DNA of 53,161 nt from Candidatus Hopanoidivorans cymbastelae (GCA_028283145.1 JAPYNY010000032.1:1-53161), one strand, 5' to 3'. Counted from the first letter of the stretch, positions 38,767-48,189 are shown. Program-made: numbers and translations. The notes: a model not told the origin generated them from the sequence alone.

Positions 38767-40059
38767 ATGAAACTTGAAGATGTTGATTTGCTTGACCTGG
38801 ATCGCTTTATGCGACGCGAGCATGATGAGATGTTTACTTTGCTGCGCAGGGAGGCTCCAATCTCTTGGCATGGCGAGCCCGATGGCGGGCCTGGGTTCTG
38901 GTCGCTGGTGAAACACGCCGACTTGGTGGAAGCCAACCGCAATGCCGAAGTCTTTTCCTCAGAGTTGGGTGGAGTCACCCGCTATGAATACGATGCTGAA
39001 AACTCCGCAGGCGGTATGGACACCAGGGGAATCATGATGCTCACCACCGACCCCCCTAAACATACCCGTTATCGCCGACTGGTCAACAAAGGTTTTACCC
39101 CGCGCATGATTGGCATACTAGAAGAAGCCCTGAAAATCCGTGCCAGAGATATTGTCAACAACATCATTGAAACAGGCGAGTGCGACTTCGTGGTGGATTT
39201 AGCTTCGGAACTCCCCCTTCAAGCCATCGCCGAGATCATGGGTGTGCCCCAACAAGACCGCAATCGGCTGTTTGACTGGTCAAACAAGATGATCGGCATA
39301 GACGACCCTGATTATGCCTCCGAAGACGGTGCAACTGCCGCCATGGAGCTTTATGCCTACGCGCATGAACTGGCTGAGCGAAGGGCAGCCGACCCCAGAG
39401 ACGACATCGTTACCCTGCTGATCAACGCAACCATCGGGGAAGACCGCCTCTCAGAACTTGAATTTGATGCCTTCATGCTGCTTTTGACGGTAGCTGGCAA
39501 CGAAACCACCCGCAACGCCACCAGCGGCGGCATGCTGGCACTATTGACCCACCCCGAAGAAATGGCCAAATTGCGCAGTGACATAGACGGCCAGCTAGAC
39601 ACCACCATTGAAGAAATTCTGCGCTGGGTTACGCCGGTGATTCATTTCAGACGCACTTTGTCACAAGACTATGAACTCAGCGGGCATCAGTTCCACAAGG
39701 GTGAGAAAGTGCTGATGTGGCACGTATCGGCCAATCGGGACGAGGAGGTCTTTGAAGACCCGTTCAAATTTGACATTGAGCGCGATCCCAATCCTCACAT
39801 CTCCTTTGGCGGCGGTGGAGCGCATTATTGCCTAGGCGCCAACCTGGCCCGAGCCGAGTTGCGTATTATCTTCCGAGAAATGCTGACCCGCATACACGAT
39901 ATTGAACTGACAGGCGAGCCGTCTTTTTTACGCTCCAACTTCATTGCAGGTATCAAGCACATGCCGATAAGCTTCACGCCTGGGGAGCGGGTGGAAGCCG
40001 GCACAGCTGAGCATAAAGTTGGCGAAACCGTCTATGCAGCTGCCGCAGCAGCAGGCTAG
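38767..40059 (+). CDS. Cytochrome P450, CYP125/CYP142-like
   Basis: The start is ATG 38767 with GGAGG upstream, giving 430 residues. The oxygen-binding helix has AGNETTRN, the ExxR motif is EEILRW, and the haem loop FGGGGAHYCLGANLARAEL places the iron ligand at Cys355. The N-terminal SWHGEPDGGPGFWSLVKHADL and MMLTTDPPKHTRYRRLVNKGF fit actinobacterial CYP125/142/124 enzymes, which hydroxylate sterol side chains or methyl-branched lipids; the substrate is inferred. No ferredoxin or reductase gene is next to it. A MaoC hydratase gene follows by 49 bases. Confidence 0.92.
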   Translation: MKLEDVDLLDLDRFMRREHDEMFTLLRREAPISWHGEPDGGPGFWSLVKHADLVEANRNAEVFSSELGGVTRYEYDAENSAGGMDTRGIMMLTTDPPKHTRYRRLVNKGFTPRMIGILEEALKIRARDIVNNIIETGECDFVVDLASELPLQAIAEIMGVPQQDRNRLFDWSNKMIGIDDPDYASEDGATAAMELYAYAHELAERRAADPRDDIVTLLINATIGEDRLSELEFDAFMLLLTVAGNETTRNATSGGMLALLTHPEEMAKLRSDIDGQLDTTIEEILRWVTPVIHFRRTLSQDYELSGHQFHKGEKVLMWHVSANRDEEVFEDPFKFDIERDPNPHISFGGGGAHYCLGANLARAELRIIFREMLTRIHDIELTGEPSFLRSNFIAGIKHMPISFTPGERVEAGTAEHKVGETVYAAAAAAG

Positions 40060-40108
40060 ACCGCCTGACGCTACGCAAAAACCTTAATTTCGCAAGTAGG
40101 AGTTACCC

Positions 40109-41005
40109 ATGCCCTTGAATCCCGAAGCAGTCGGCAATGTTTCCACGCCAGTTGAGCGTTCCTGGACTTCCAAAGACAGCTTGCTTTACGCCCTAGGCGT
40201 AGGGGCTGGCGCAGTTGACCCAACAGGCTTTGAGCTGGAATTCACCACCGAGAACACCCGCGACCTTGGGCAGAAAGCTCTGCCCACGATGGGCGTCGTG
40301 CTGGCTATGGGCGGAGGTGAAGGGCTTGACATCGGCACCTACAATCCCGCTTTGTTGGTTCATGGCGAGCAAGGCATCAAACTTCACCAGCCTTTACCCG
40401 TGGCAGCCACCATCACTTCCACCACCAAGGTAGCTGGCATGTACGACAAGGGCAAGGCTGCCTTAGTAGTGTTTGAGACAACCGCCCGAGGCGCTTCAAG
40501 CAACGAACCGCTGTTTACCAACACCACCTCTCTGTTCATGCGGGGCGAAGGCGGCTGGGGCGGCGACAGAGGGCCGTCGGCGCGAGGTTCAGGGCCTCCC
40601 GACCGCGAGCCAGACCACGTAGTCAACTACGCCACACGCCCAGACCAAGCTCTGTTGTATCGCTTGAACGGCGACCGCAATCCACTGCACTCCGACCCTG
40701 CTTTTGCAGCCGATGGCGGCTTCCCCAAGCCAATTCTGCACGGGCTATGCACCTACGGCTTCACTGGGCGGGCGTTGCTGCACTCATGCTGCGACAGCGA
40801 CCCAGCACGGTTCAAGGAGATGAAGGGGCGTTTTTCATCCCCCGTTATGCCGGGCGACAACTTAGAAATCAAGATTTGGGTCAACCACGAGGAAGGCGGC
40901 AATTATGGCGGCGGCATTGCCGGTGCCAACCACACTGCCTTCTTTCAGACCTATGTGGACGACAGAGTCGTCTTAGACAGCGGCTACTTAGAATTCAGCC
41001 CCTAG
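40109..41005 (+). CDS. MaoC-type enoyl-CoA hydratase, double hot-dog
   Basis: At 298 residues it contains two hot-dog folds. The hydratase signature is in the C-terminal one: NGDRNPLHSDPAFAADGGFPKPILHGLCTYG with the Asp/His pair. The N-terminal one begins ALGVGAGAVDP. TAGGAG lies before the ATG. It would hydrate a 2-enoyl-CoA. The same type of gene occurs with CYP125 in actinobacterial cholesterol clusters, and the P450 is directly upstream. A glycine-rich GEGGWGGDRGPSARGSG linker joins the halves. Confidence 0.88.
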   Translation: MPLNPEAVGNVSTPVERSWTSKDSLLYALGVGAGAVDPTGFELEFTTENTRDLGQKALPTMGVVLAMGGGEGLDIGTYNPALLVHGEQGIKLHQPLPVAATITSTTKVAGMYDKGKAALVVFETTARGASSNEPLFTNTTSLFMRGEGGWGGDRGPSARGSGPPDREPDHVVNYATRPDQALLYRLNGDRNPLHSDPAFAADGGFPKPILHGLCTYGFTGRALLHSCCDSDPARFKEMKGRFSSPVMPGDNLEIKIWVNHEEGGNYGGGIAGANHTAFFQTYVDDRVVLDSGYLEFSP

Positions 41006-41062
41006 CCAAGATATAGCTGTGGCTTCGTCTAGCCACATTGTGTTTTCCTGCTGGAGTGCTCG

Positions 41063-41137
41063 TGTGATGGGCGGGATTTGAACCCGCAACCTCTGGAGCC
41101 ACAATCCAGCGCTCTAGCCGGTTGAGCTACCACCACC
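41063..41137 (-). tRNA. tRNA-His (anticodon GTG)
   Basis: On the minus strand the acceptor GTGGTGG pairs with CCATCAC (one G-T). The anticodon arm CTGGA-TTGTGGC-TCCAG gives GTG, and the T arm is GCGGG-TTCAAAT-CCCGC. A G precedes position 1, the extra G-1 typical of tRNA-His. CCA is not encoded. The base at the discriminator position is A, rather than the C expected opposite G-1. Confidence 0.93.
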
Positions 41138-41155
41138 AGACCCTGCATTCTACCG

Positions 41156-41190
41156 AGCAGACTGCATTGCTACGATAGGTCTGCTTTTTT
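41156..41190 (+). terminator. Rho-independent terminator
   Basis: AGCAGAC pairs perfectly with GTCTGCT around a 16-base loop, and six T follow on the plus strand. It would end transcripts coming from the P450-MaoC operon after they pass the oppositely oriented tRNA-His gene. Confidence 0.8.
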
Positions 41191-41257
41191 CAAAACGTCT
41201 AACACTAACGACACATAGTCCCCTCTTTATGTTACGGGCAGGTTATACCCCTATGAA

Positions 41258-42022
41258 TCAGCTAGCCAACTTGTATTTGGTGCTCTTGATCAGTTGAATG
41301 CTGTTGTAATCATCCTTGTCTGCAAACTTGAATTCCCACAGCAAATATTCATCTACTCGTTTCTCAAAAAATACATTTCTCACTTGCTTATTCGGAACTC
41401 TTGCCGACCATAAACGAAAAGGATAATAAAGCTGCCTGATGATAGTATTGTCTGTTTCGGAATTTTTAGCCTCAACGAGGACAACTTGTTCCTCACCCTC
41501 ATAGCCCGCATCAACTTCGGTCTGCACGCTCTCAACTTGAACTCGGTGGTTCCCCACATAAAACTCAAACCTCGGAGTCCTCTTTCTTCCTCTGATGGTT
41601 AGGTGGAGAGATTCGTCACTTGTAAAAGTCTTGATTATGCCCTTGGCAAACGCATAGTCAAGATGCTGCATCTCCGAGTCTCCGATTTTAGAAGTTTCTA
41701 AAGGCCAAGTTAACTCAGGCTCATGTGAGACAGCAGTTGTCGCAATATCTGGAATGTCCACATAACCTTCACCTCGCGCTAGCACAAAACCTCCATTTTG
41801 CACCGGCAAAATGAATAAACCCAATTGCCTCATGACTTCGGGAACTTCCTCCCTTTTAGTCTGCGAACACAGGATTCTCACTTCTCTTTCATTAGTTTTT
41901 AGGAAGTTCTGAACCGAACTCTTTATTTCATCAGCGTTGAGATGAAAAACTGAGGCATCAAAGTCGTGGTCAGCTATGTCATAATCTGCGAAAATTTTCT
42001 TCCAACTATGATTGCTCGCCAT
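41258..42022 (-). CDS. Probable type II restriction endonuclease, PD-(D/E)xK type
   Basis: The 254-residue protein begins one base after the methylase stop. Its likely catalytic core is VESVQTEVDAGYEGEEQVVLVEAKNS, with Glu163 or Glu169, Asp171 and the ExK at 184-186, followed by RQLYYPFRLW. The N-terminal half (FHLNADEIKSSVQNFL; RQLGLFILPVQNGGFVLARGEGY) would contact DNA. I do not recognise a characterised named family. Position after an adenine methyltransferase and the ExK core support the call; specificity is unknown. Confidence 0.65.
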   Translation of the reverse strand: MASNHSWKKIFADYDIADHDFDASVFHLNADEIKSSVQNFLKTNEREVRILCSQTKREEVPEVMRQLGLFILPVQNGGFVLARGEGYVDIPDIATTAVSHEPELTWPLETSKIGDSEMQHLDYAFAKGIIKTFTSDESLHLTIRGRKRTPRFEFYVGNHRVQVESVQTEVDAGYEGEEQVVLVEAKNSETDNTIIRQLYYPFRLWSARVPNKQVRNVFFEKRVDEYLLWEFKFADKDDYNSIQLIKSTKYKLAS

Positions 42023-42023
42023 A

Positions 42024-42839
42024 TCATTTCAGGGATTCAAAACGACTTGCCGACAAATCCAAAAACTGCTCATCAGTTTCAAAACCAATAAAATGCCTGC
42101 CGTGAAGATTAGCAGCAATGCCTGTGGTGGAACTGCCTGCAAACGGATCCATGACGACAGCCCCAGGTTGAGTGCTTGCCAGAATTATCCTTGCCAGCAG
42201 TGGAACGGGCTTTTGAGTTGGGTGCTTGCCATGTTCTTTTTCGTTTTTGCCTGGGGTCTTTATTGACCACACAGAGCGCATCTGTTTCCCAGGATTTTTC
42301 ATAGCGTCGTCCGGCCAATCACCTTGCTTCATCAACGCATAGTCAAAGTAGTGCTTGGCTTTTTTGTGCTTGCGCGCCCAGATAAGAGTTTCATGGGATG
42401 CGGCAAACATGCGACAGGCTATGTTGGGGGCGGCATTGGGTTTATACCAGCTGATTTCATTCAGAATGTGAAAACCCTGTTTTTGCAGGGCAAAGCCACA
42501 CTGATAAATGGAGTGATAGGTGCCGCTTATCCAAATGGTTCCGTCATCTTTCAAGACCTTCCGACACGCAGAAATCCAAGAACTGTGGAATTCAAAGTCT
42601 TCCTCCACTCCCCTGCTCTTGTCCCACTTGCCTTTGTTCACACTCACCCTTTTGCCTGCGTGGACTGAAGTTCCGCCATTGGAGAGGTTGTACGGCGGGT
42701 CGGCAAAAATCATGTCCACAGACGCCTCGGCAGTGGCTTCCAGCAAATCCAGGCAATCGCCCTGATACAAAACCACCTGAGGTGAGTTTTTCTGACTGAA
42801 ATAGGGTTCAGCCGCTACAAGACCTTTAATGTTCTCCAT
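42024..42839 (-). CDS. N6-adenine DNA methyltransferase, DpnA/MboI-associated type
   Basis: At 271 residues, it has DPPYN at 47-51 (motif IV), the characteristic NLSNGGTSVHAGKRVSVNKGKWDKS, GTIWISGTYHSIYQCG, ASHETLIWA, GKHPTQKP and motif I DPFAGSSTTGIAA near the C-terminus. This pattern is typical of beta-class adenine methyltransferases such as DpnA relatives. It protects host DNA at the site cut by the nuclease encoded directly downstream. The methylase comes first in the operon, so modification precedes cutting. Target sequence is not readable here. Confidence 0.9.
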   Translation of the reverse strand: MENIKGLVAAEPYFSQKNSPQVVLYQGDCLDLLEATAEASVDMIFADPPYNLSNGGTSVHAGKRVSVNKGKWDKSRGVEEDFEFHSSWISACRKVLKDDGTIWISGTYHSIYQCGFALQKQGFHILNEISWYKPNAAPNIACRMFAASHETLIWARKHKKAKHYFDYALMKQGDWPDDAMKNPGKQMRSVWSIKTPGKNEKEHGKHPTQKPVPLLARIILASTQPGAVVMDPFAGSSTTGIAANLHGRHFIGFETDEQFLDLSASRFESLK

Positions 42840-42889
42840 TGCCCTAAGTGTAGATTAATGGCGTTGACTGATCGGGCATCCTGCCGAAT

Positions 42890-45364
42890 TTACCCTGTGG
42901 CGTAGCTGGGCCAGGGGTGCTGGCTAGCTGGCACTCGGCCATGTGCTTGGGCATCTTGAATGGCTGTCCAGAGCTTTTCGGGTGTCAGGGGCATATCCAG
43001 ATGGCGCACTCCTAGATGGCTCAGCGCATCAATCACGGCATTGTGGGTAGCTGGGATGGCACCGATAGTTCCCGCTTCACCAATACCCTTGACCCCCAGA
43101 GGATTCAAGTCGGTTGGCGTTTCGTTGGAATAAACCTCAAAGAAAGGAAACTCTGCTGCGCTGGGCATCAGATACTCAGCTAGGTTGGTCGTCCGCGGGT
43201 TGCCGTCTTCGTCATAGACCACGTGCTCCCACAGGGCTTGCGCCACCCCTGAGGCGATCCCCCCATGTTGTTGCCCCTGCACGATCATGGGATTCATTAC
43301 CACACCACAATCATCTACAGCTACATGGCGCAAAACTTCAACTGCTCCGGTTTCGGTATCCACTTCCACCACGCTCACGTGCGCCCCAAAGGGATAAGTT
43401 GCGTTGGCCTGCTTGAAATCGTGTTCACAAAAGAGCTGGGTCGGCAAATCCGAAGCACCAGCTTCACCTGTCTTGGCGAAAGCCGCTAACTCGGCCCAAC
43501 CCACAAAAGCAGTGGGCACACCAGCCACCGACAGCCCCCCGTCGGCCACCACAATATCTGCTTCGCTGGCTTCCAGCAAGTGAGCTGCGATACGCCGGGC
43601 GTCCGCCAAAACTTGATCGCAAGCTCCTGCCACAGCACTGCCCCCCATCTGCCCCGACCGTGAGCCAGCCGTGCCCTGTCCCCGCAGCACCTCGGCTGTG
43701 TCCGACTGAATGAATTCCACCTCATAAATACCTAGTCTGTCTGACACAATGGTGGCAAAAACCGTCTCCAAACCTTGCCCATGAGAAGACGTTCCCGCCT
43801 TGACAATGGCCTTGCCTTCGGTGGTCACCTCTACGCTGGCAAACTCCCCTCCCGGGCCAGCCGCCCCGCCGGTTACTTCCACATAACAACACAGCCCGAT
43901 GCCAAGCAGTTTCGTGTTGCCCGCTTCACGCCTCTGCGCCTGTTCGGCCCTCAAGGTGTCATAGCCAGCCAGCTCCGCAGCTTTGCGAAGCACAACAGCG
44001 TAGTCGCCGGTGTCATAAGTAGCACCCGTAGCGGTAGAGACTGGAAAATCCTCAGGTGGCAGCAAATTCTTCAAGCGCAACTCCAGCGGATCCACCTCCA
44101 ACTCAGCAGCAGCCAAATCCACCAGCCGCTCAATCAGGCAAGTTGCCTGAGGACGCCCTGCCCCTCTGAAAGCGGTAGTCGGAGCCTTGTTGGTGCAAGC
44201 GGCCCCAACATGTGAGCGAACTTGTGGGAATTTATAGACACCCTGAGCCATCAGCCGAGTGCCTGTGGGAATCAGCCCCCCAATTTCCACATAGCCGCCA
44301 GCATCAGCCAGAGCATGAGTTTCCAGCGAAGCAAACAACCCGCTTTCATCCATTCGAAGACGACCGTATTGAACTTGATGGCGAGCATGCATGCTCAAAA
44401 GATTCTCCGTGCGGTCTTGCAGCCATCCGACAGGACGACCCAGCAGCTGAGCCGCTCGGGCCACAGCGACGTGTTCTGGCACCCAACCTCCTTTGCCGCC
44501 GAAACCTCCTCCAACCCAAGGGGAGATGACTCTCACATCCTGGGGGTCTAACTCCAGTGCCTTCGCCAGGCCAGCTTGGATGCTATGAGGCCCCTGCGAA
44601 GACAGCCAGATGGTGAACTTGCCGCCTGAGTGGGGTTGCGCGACGATGGCATGCGGCTCAAGTGGGACTACCGCCATGCGATTATTTTCAAGGCGCAGCG
44701 TAACAACCTGCTGGTTGGCGACCTGCTCTGGCGAAAGATCTTCAAGCTCAATGAAGTCGGGAGCATCAAAACGCATAGACAATGTGTCTGAACCCCGCTC
44801 GGGGTAGAGCCTGGGAGAGTGAGGCGGCGGCTGAATCGGCGGTGAAGACAGCGAAGACGGCTGCATGCTGGAGTTTTCGGAACTGCTGCTGGAGTTTTCT
44901 GCCACGCCGCTGTCTACCCCACCATTGCCTACCCCACCATGTTCGGCTGCGAAGACCGCTTCGGCGTCCATACTGACTGGCAGCGGGGTGTAGTCCACCA
45001 CTACAAGCTCGGAGCCATCGTGAGCTGCGGTTGGCGTTTCAGCTATCACCATGGCCACCGACTCCCCCACAAATTTGACAACGTCTTTAGCCAAAGGCAG
45101 CCGGGCAAAGCTGGGGTCGGGAACGAATCGCTGCGGAACTTTGGTGTCGCCCAAAGCTTCAGCTGTATAGACAGCTACCACGCCCTCAACTGATTCTGCC
45201 TCGGCTAAATCTAGCTTGATCCGGGCGTGTGGCTCAGCGGATGTCACAAACTTCGCATGCAACAGCCCTTCAAAAGCAAGGTCAGCCACGTAGTCGCCTT
45301 CTCCCGTCAACAGGGTTGGGTCTTCTCGCCGTTCAACTCTGGTGCCGAGCAATGAACGTCCCAT
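42890..45364 (-). CDS. Xanthine-dehydrogenase-family molybdopterin subunit, CoxL-like form II
   Basis: The 824-residue protein starts GRSLLGTRVERREDPTLLTGEGDYV, the usual CoxL-type opening. AAAGGAG stands before the ATG. The active-site loop reads TTAFRGAGRPQA near residue 398, that is the AYRGAGR-like form II motif rather than the AYRCSFR of true CO dehydrogenase. QGQQHGGIASGVAQALWE and GVKGIGEAGTIGA, with the catalytic Glu, are near the end. It would hydroxylate a carbon or oxidise an aldehyde with molybdenum. No FAD or 2Fe-2S subunit gene is adjacent. Residues 143-195 are a Ser/Pro/Gly-rich insert. Confidence 0.88.
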   Translation of the reverse strand: MGRSLLGTRVERREDPTLLTGEGDYVADLAFEGLLHAKFVTSAEPHARIKLDLAEAESVEGVVAVYTAEALGDTKVPQRFVPDPSFARLPLAKDVVKFVGESVAMVIAETPTAAHDGSELVVVDYTPLPVSMDAEAVFAAEHGGVGNGGVDSGVAENSSSSSENSSMQPSSLSSPPIQPPPHSPRLYPERGSDTLSMRFDAPDFIELEDLSPEQVANQQVVTLRLENNRMAVVPLEPHAIVAQPHSGGKFTIWLSSQGPHSIQAGLAKALELDPQDVRVISPWVGGGFGGKGGWVPEHVAVARAAQLLGRPVGWLQDRTENLLSMHARHQVQYGRLRMDESGLFASLETHALADAGGYVEIGGLIPTGTRLMAQGVYKFPQVRSHVGAACTNKAPTTAFRGAGRPQATCLIERLVDLAAAELEVDPLELRLKNLLPPEDFPVSTATGATYDTGDYAVVLRKAAELAGYDTLRAEQAQRREAGNTKLLGIGLCCYVEVTGGAAGPGGEFASVEVTTEGKAIVKAGTSSHGQGLETVFATIVSDRLGIYEVEFIQSDTAEVLRGQGTAGSRSGQMGGSAVAGACDQVLADARRIAAHLLEASEADIVVADGGLSVAGVPTAFVGWAELAAFAKTGEAGASDLPTQLFCEHDFKQANATYPFGAHVSVVEVDTETGAVEVLRHVAVDDCGVVMNPMIVQGQQHGGIASGVAQALWEHVVYDEDGNPRTTNLAEYLMPSAAEFPFFEVYSNETPTDLNPLGVKGIGEAGTIGAIPATHNAVIDALSHLGVRHLDMPLTPEKLWTAIQDAQAHGRVPASQHPWPSYATG

Positions 45365-45557
45365 GATGTCTCCTTTGTGTTGTGTTTTCGTCTTGTGTCG
45401 TGCCCCTATTTTGCTTTTTTAAAGCTACCTGAACTGGGTATTCAAGGGCTCTCCCATCCCTGAAGCGCTCTTCGTGCAGCCCAGTAGAAACCCCCGGCAA
45501 AAAGCTGTGCAGCACCTGTCCATCAATCTACTTGCAAGGGCCTAGCCCGCAAATCAA

Positions 45558-45588
45558 GCACATTTCACAAACGCACATTTCACAAACG
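45558..45588. repeat. 15-bp exact tandem duplication
   Basis: Two copies of gcacatttcacaaac lie immediately upstream of the Shine-Dalgarno of the sigma-like gene, so they fall in its promoter or 5' leader. Confidence 0.9.
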
Positions 45589-45604
45589 AATGGAAGGAGT
45601 TGCC

Positions 45605-46372
45605 ATGAACACTGCGACCCAAACTCCCACCATCCAACTTTTGGCAGCTGACTGGGAGACAACCGTCAAATCACCCCAACTTGAAAACTCTGTCAGAAGG
45701 TGGACCTGCCACCACCCCGTCTTGTCGGCCAAAGCCGCCTCAGAGATCATCCAGCTCATAGCTCAACCTTGCTGGTCTTATATGAAGCTGCGGGACGAGA
45801 CGCTCAGCTGCCTGCTCAAGCACGGCTCAGAACAACTCAGCCAGCGAGCTGTGCTGCAAAGCCTGCTGCCGCAAGTCATCCACATGGTTGACAAATCAAA
45901 AGCACCCGACCTTGACGAGCAAGCTGCCTACGTAGTGTCGGTGGCTAGCGAACAAATCGCCCACTTCAAAAGACACGACATCACTTGTGTCCACTGGTGG
46001 CTGTATCAAACCATCAAGCGCCAGATTCAAAGAAATGCCTTGGTCCGGAGGCAGCAGCAATTCAAGGAGCAGTGTCTCAGCCAAAACTTTTTGGACAGCC
46101 TAGAAGAAGACAGCCTGATATTTTGTTGGCAACAGATTCCGGCGCAATCGGCCAGCAACTCAGCCAAAATTGCCGACCTGATCAATTTGATCACCACGCA
46201 GGGAGAAATTGATCGGCTGGCAGCTGAAATCATAGTCCTGACACGCACCGAAGCACTGACCGTCTCAGCTATGTCCACAGCTACAGGGCTGGCACCTGAT
46301 ACCTTGCGCAAGAAACGGCTGCGGGCCGAAAAGCGACTGCGCCAAAAACTCAGCAGGGCAGATTTTGCCTAA
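45605..46372 (+). CDS. Sigma-factor-like helix-turn-helix protein
   Basis: The start is ATG 45605 (AAGGAG six bases before), 255 residues. The C-terminal 55 residues (GEIDRLAAEIIVLTRTEALTVSAMSTATGLAPDTLRKKRLRAEKRLRQKL) look like sigma-70 region 4: a helix, the acidic turn and a recognition helix rich in Arg/Lys. The N-terminal part is helical, with HWWLYQTIKRQIQRN perhaps corresponding to region 2 remnants, but it does not match a complete region 2. It may regulate transcription or replication. Its Shine-Dalgarno context resembles that of groES. Confidence 0.55.
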   Translation: MNTATQTPTIQLLAADWETTVKSPQLENSVRRWTCHHPVLSAKAASEIIQLIAQPCWSYMKLRDETLSCLLKHGSEQLSQRAVLQSLLPQVIHMVDKSKAPDLDEQAAYVVSVASEQIAHFKRHDITCVHWWLYQTIKRQIQRNALVRRQQQFKEQCLSQNFLDSLEEDSLIFCWQQIPAQSASNSAKIADLINLITTQGEIDRLAAEIIVLTRTEALTVSAMSTATGLAPDTLRKKRLRAEKRLRQKLSRADFA

Positions 46373-46473
46373 AATAAACTCAACTAGGGGGCTGGCGCAC
46401 ACCGAGAGGAAGTGGCGCCAGGGAGCAGTGTCAGAGATTGGCGCACAGAACAAAAACATAGAAAGGACAGTTC

Positions 46474-47430
46474 ATGGCTGTTGTAGGCGACTCAAGCCAC
46501 ATTGCATTTGGAATGCAGCTTCCCATTCAGACCTTGACCAAAACCCTGCGAGCCGAGTGGGAGCCAGACGCTACTGCGTCCGACCTGGTTGCCGTAGCTC
46601 AACAATGCGAAAAGGCAGGCTTTGACTTCATAGGCGTTTGCGACCACATAGCCATCCCCGACGACGACTACTCAGCCCACATGACCACTACTTGGTATGA
46701 CACTGTCGCAACGCTCTCCTATTTGGCAGCTCAGACTTCAACCATCAAATTGTTGTCAGTAGTGTGGATTGCGGTCTATCGCCATCCGCTTCAGACCGCC
46801 AAATCCTTTGCCACGCTAGACCACCTCTCAGGTGGCAGGGTCATCATGGGGGTTGGCGCAGGACACGTAGCAGGCGAATTTCAAGCCCTAGGGGTGGACT
46901 TCACTAAACGAGGCCGTCTGCTGAACGAGTGCCTAGATGCCATCCAAGCTGCTCTTGGGCCGGGCGCCTATTCTTCTTTTGCTGGCGAAACTTGGTCGTG
47001 GGAGAACTGCGGGGTCGGGCCTAAGCCAGTTCAGGAGAACATCCCCATTTGGGTGGGCGGCACCACTCCTGCAGCCTTTCGGCGGGTCGGACAAAGAGGG
47101 GATGGCTGGATTCCGATGGGCACCCCCAAGGAGATGATTCCAGATATAAAGGCCACCATTGTTGAAGCTGCGGAGGCGGCCGGGCGCCAAGACGTGGAAT
47201 TTGACATCGGACATATGCCCGGAACTCTATATTTAGGTGAACCTCCTGAAGAGTTGGCCGCGGCTGCCAATCTGCATGGCTCAGCTGAGGCTATTGCTGA
47301 GGAACTTCTGGCAGCTTGTCAGCTAGGAGCTAACGTCTTGCATTTGCGCTTTTCCAGTCGCACTCAGGCAGAATTCCTAGACCAGATAGCCGCTTTTGGA
47401 GAAGAAGTGGCTCCGCTGCTCAAAACCTGA
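46474..47430 (+). CDS. LLM-class, probably F420-dependent oxidoreductase
   Basis: This 318-residue TIM-barrel protein of the luciferase-like family has AQQCEKAGFDFIGVCDHIAIP, the AVYRHPLQTAKSFATLDHLSGGRVIMGVGAGH core, and IPIWVGGTTPAAFRRVGQRGDGW. In actinobacteria this group mainly uses F420; F420 versus FMN cannot be told here. AAAGGAC precedes the ATG. It is separated from the sigma-like gene by 101 bases and is convergent with the permeases. Substrate unknown. Confidence 0.85.
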   Translation: MAVVGDSSHIAFGMQLPIQTLTKTLRAEWEPDATASDLVAVAQQCEKAGFDFIGVCDHIAIPDDDYSAHMTTTWYDTVATLSYLAAQTSTIKLLSVVWIAVYRHPLQTAKSFATLDHLSGGRVIMGVGAGHVAGEFQALGVDFTKRGRLLNECLDAIQAALGPGAYSSFAGETWSWENCGVGPKPVQENIPIWVGGTTPAAFRRVGQRGDGWIPMGTPKEMIPDIKATIVEAAEAAGRQDVEFDIGHMPGTLYLGEPPEELAAAANLHGSAEAIAEELLAACQLGANVLHLRFSSRTQAEFLDQIAAFGEEVAPLLKT

Positions 47431-47469
47431 GGGTTGCTAGGGCAAGCGCGACGAGAGGTGCACGCCCGC

Positions 47470-48189
47470 CTAGAGCAGTGACCTCACTAGCAGCGTCAGC
47501 GCGGCTCCTGATGAGATAATCAGCACTGCCGGCCGGACATAGCCTTTGTCCAAGACTTTGCGAAGTGGTGATGAGGCCAAAAATCCAACCGCCACGAACG
47601 GCATAAACAGCAAGCCCCAGGCAAACTGTCGCGCGCTGAATTCCCCGAAAAGCGACAGGGTGCATAAGGTAGTGGTGCCGGAGATCAAGAAATAAGTAGC
47701 CAAGGTGCTCCTCAACTGAGGCCCCGACAGGCCGGACAAATACAAGGCGGCCATCGGCCCTGCAACGGCTGAAGTCGCACTTGAAAACCCGGCCGCCAAG
47801 CCTGTGGCTGTGCTGGCTGGCTTGGTTTGTGGCAGAGTGAACCCCGAAGCCATCAGCCCCACAGCACACAAGATAACGATGGCTATCATCAAAGCCAGCC
47901 CGGTGTCAGACAGTATTCTGGCAGCCAGGGCACCTGTTACAACGCCCGGAATAGTGCCGCTGAATATCCAAGCCACAGCCGGAAAATTGATCTCGCCCCG
48001 CTCACGCCAAGCGGACAACACCGTATGAAACAGCGCAGCCAAGATGATCGGGCCCGGCACCAAGTCTGGCTCCATCAAAAACAGCAACGGCGAGGCCAGC
48101 ACATTCATGCCAAAGCCGGCCAAACCTTGAATTGTCGCCCCGACAAGGATAATCGCCGCTGCAGCTATGAAAATATTAAGCGTCAGCAC
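47470..48189 (-). CDS. TauE/SafE family permease, copy 2
   Basis: The 239-residue membrane protein has about eight hydrophobic segments and the TauE/SafE pattern GFGMNVLASPL, AVAWIFSGTIPGVVTGA and LSGLSGPQLRSTLATYFLISGTTTL. Such proteins export or import small sulfonates or organic anions. It aligns without gaps to the copy at 48337, both 239 residues, with about two thirds identical by eye. The start is GTG 48189; the ATG one base before belongs to a remnant of the upstream thiolase end. Substrate unknown. Confidence 0.85.
   Translation of the reverse strand: MLTLNIFIAAAAIILVGATIQGLAGFGMNVLASPLLFLMEPDLVPGPIILAALFHTVLSAWRERGEINFPAVAWIFSGTIPGVVTGALAARILSDTGLALMIAIVILCAVGLMASGFTLPQTKPASTATGLAAGFSSATSAVAGPMAALYLSGLSGPQLRSTLATYFLISGTTTLCTLSLFGEFSARQFAWGLLFMPFVAVGFLASSPLRKVLDKGYVRPAVLIISSGAALTLLVRSLL

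Noticed and set aside
41063..42839. Integrative element inserted at tRNA-His
   Set aside because: No integrase is seen and no duplicate of the tRNA 3' end was found around the restriction-modification genes.
42890..45364. Carbon monoxide dehydrogenase large subunit
   Set aside because: The active-site loop is FRGAGR, not the AYRCSFR of true CO dehydrogenase, and no CoxS or CoxM genes are adjacent.
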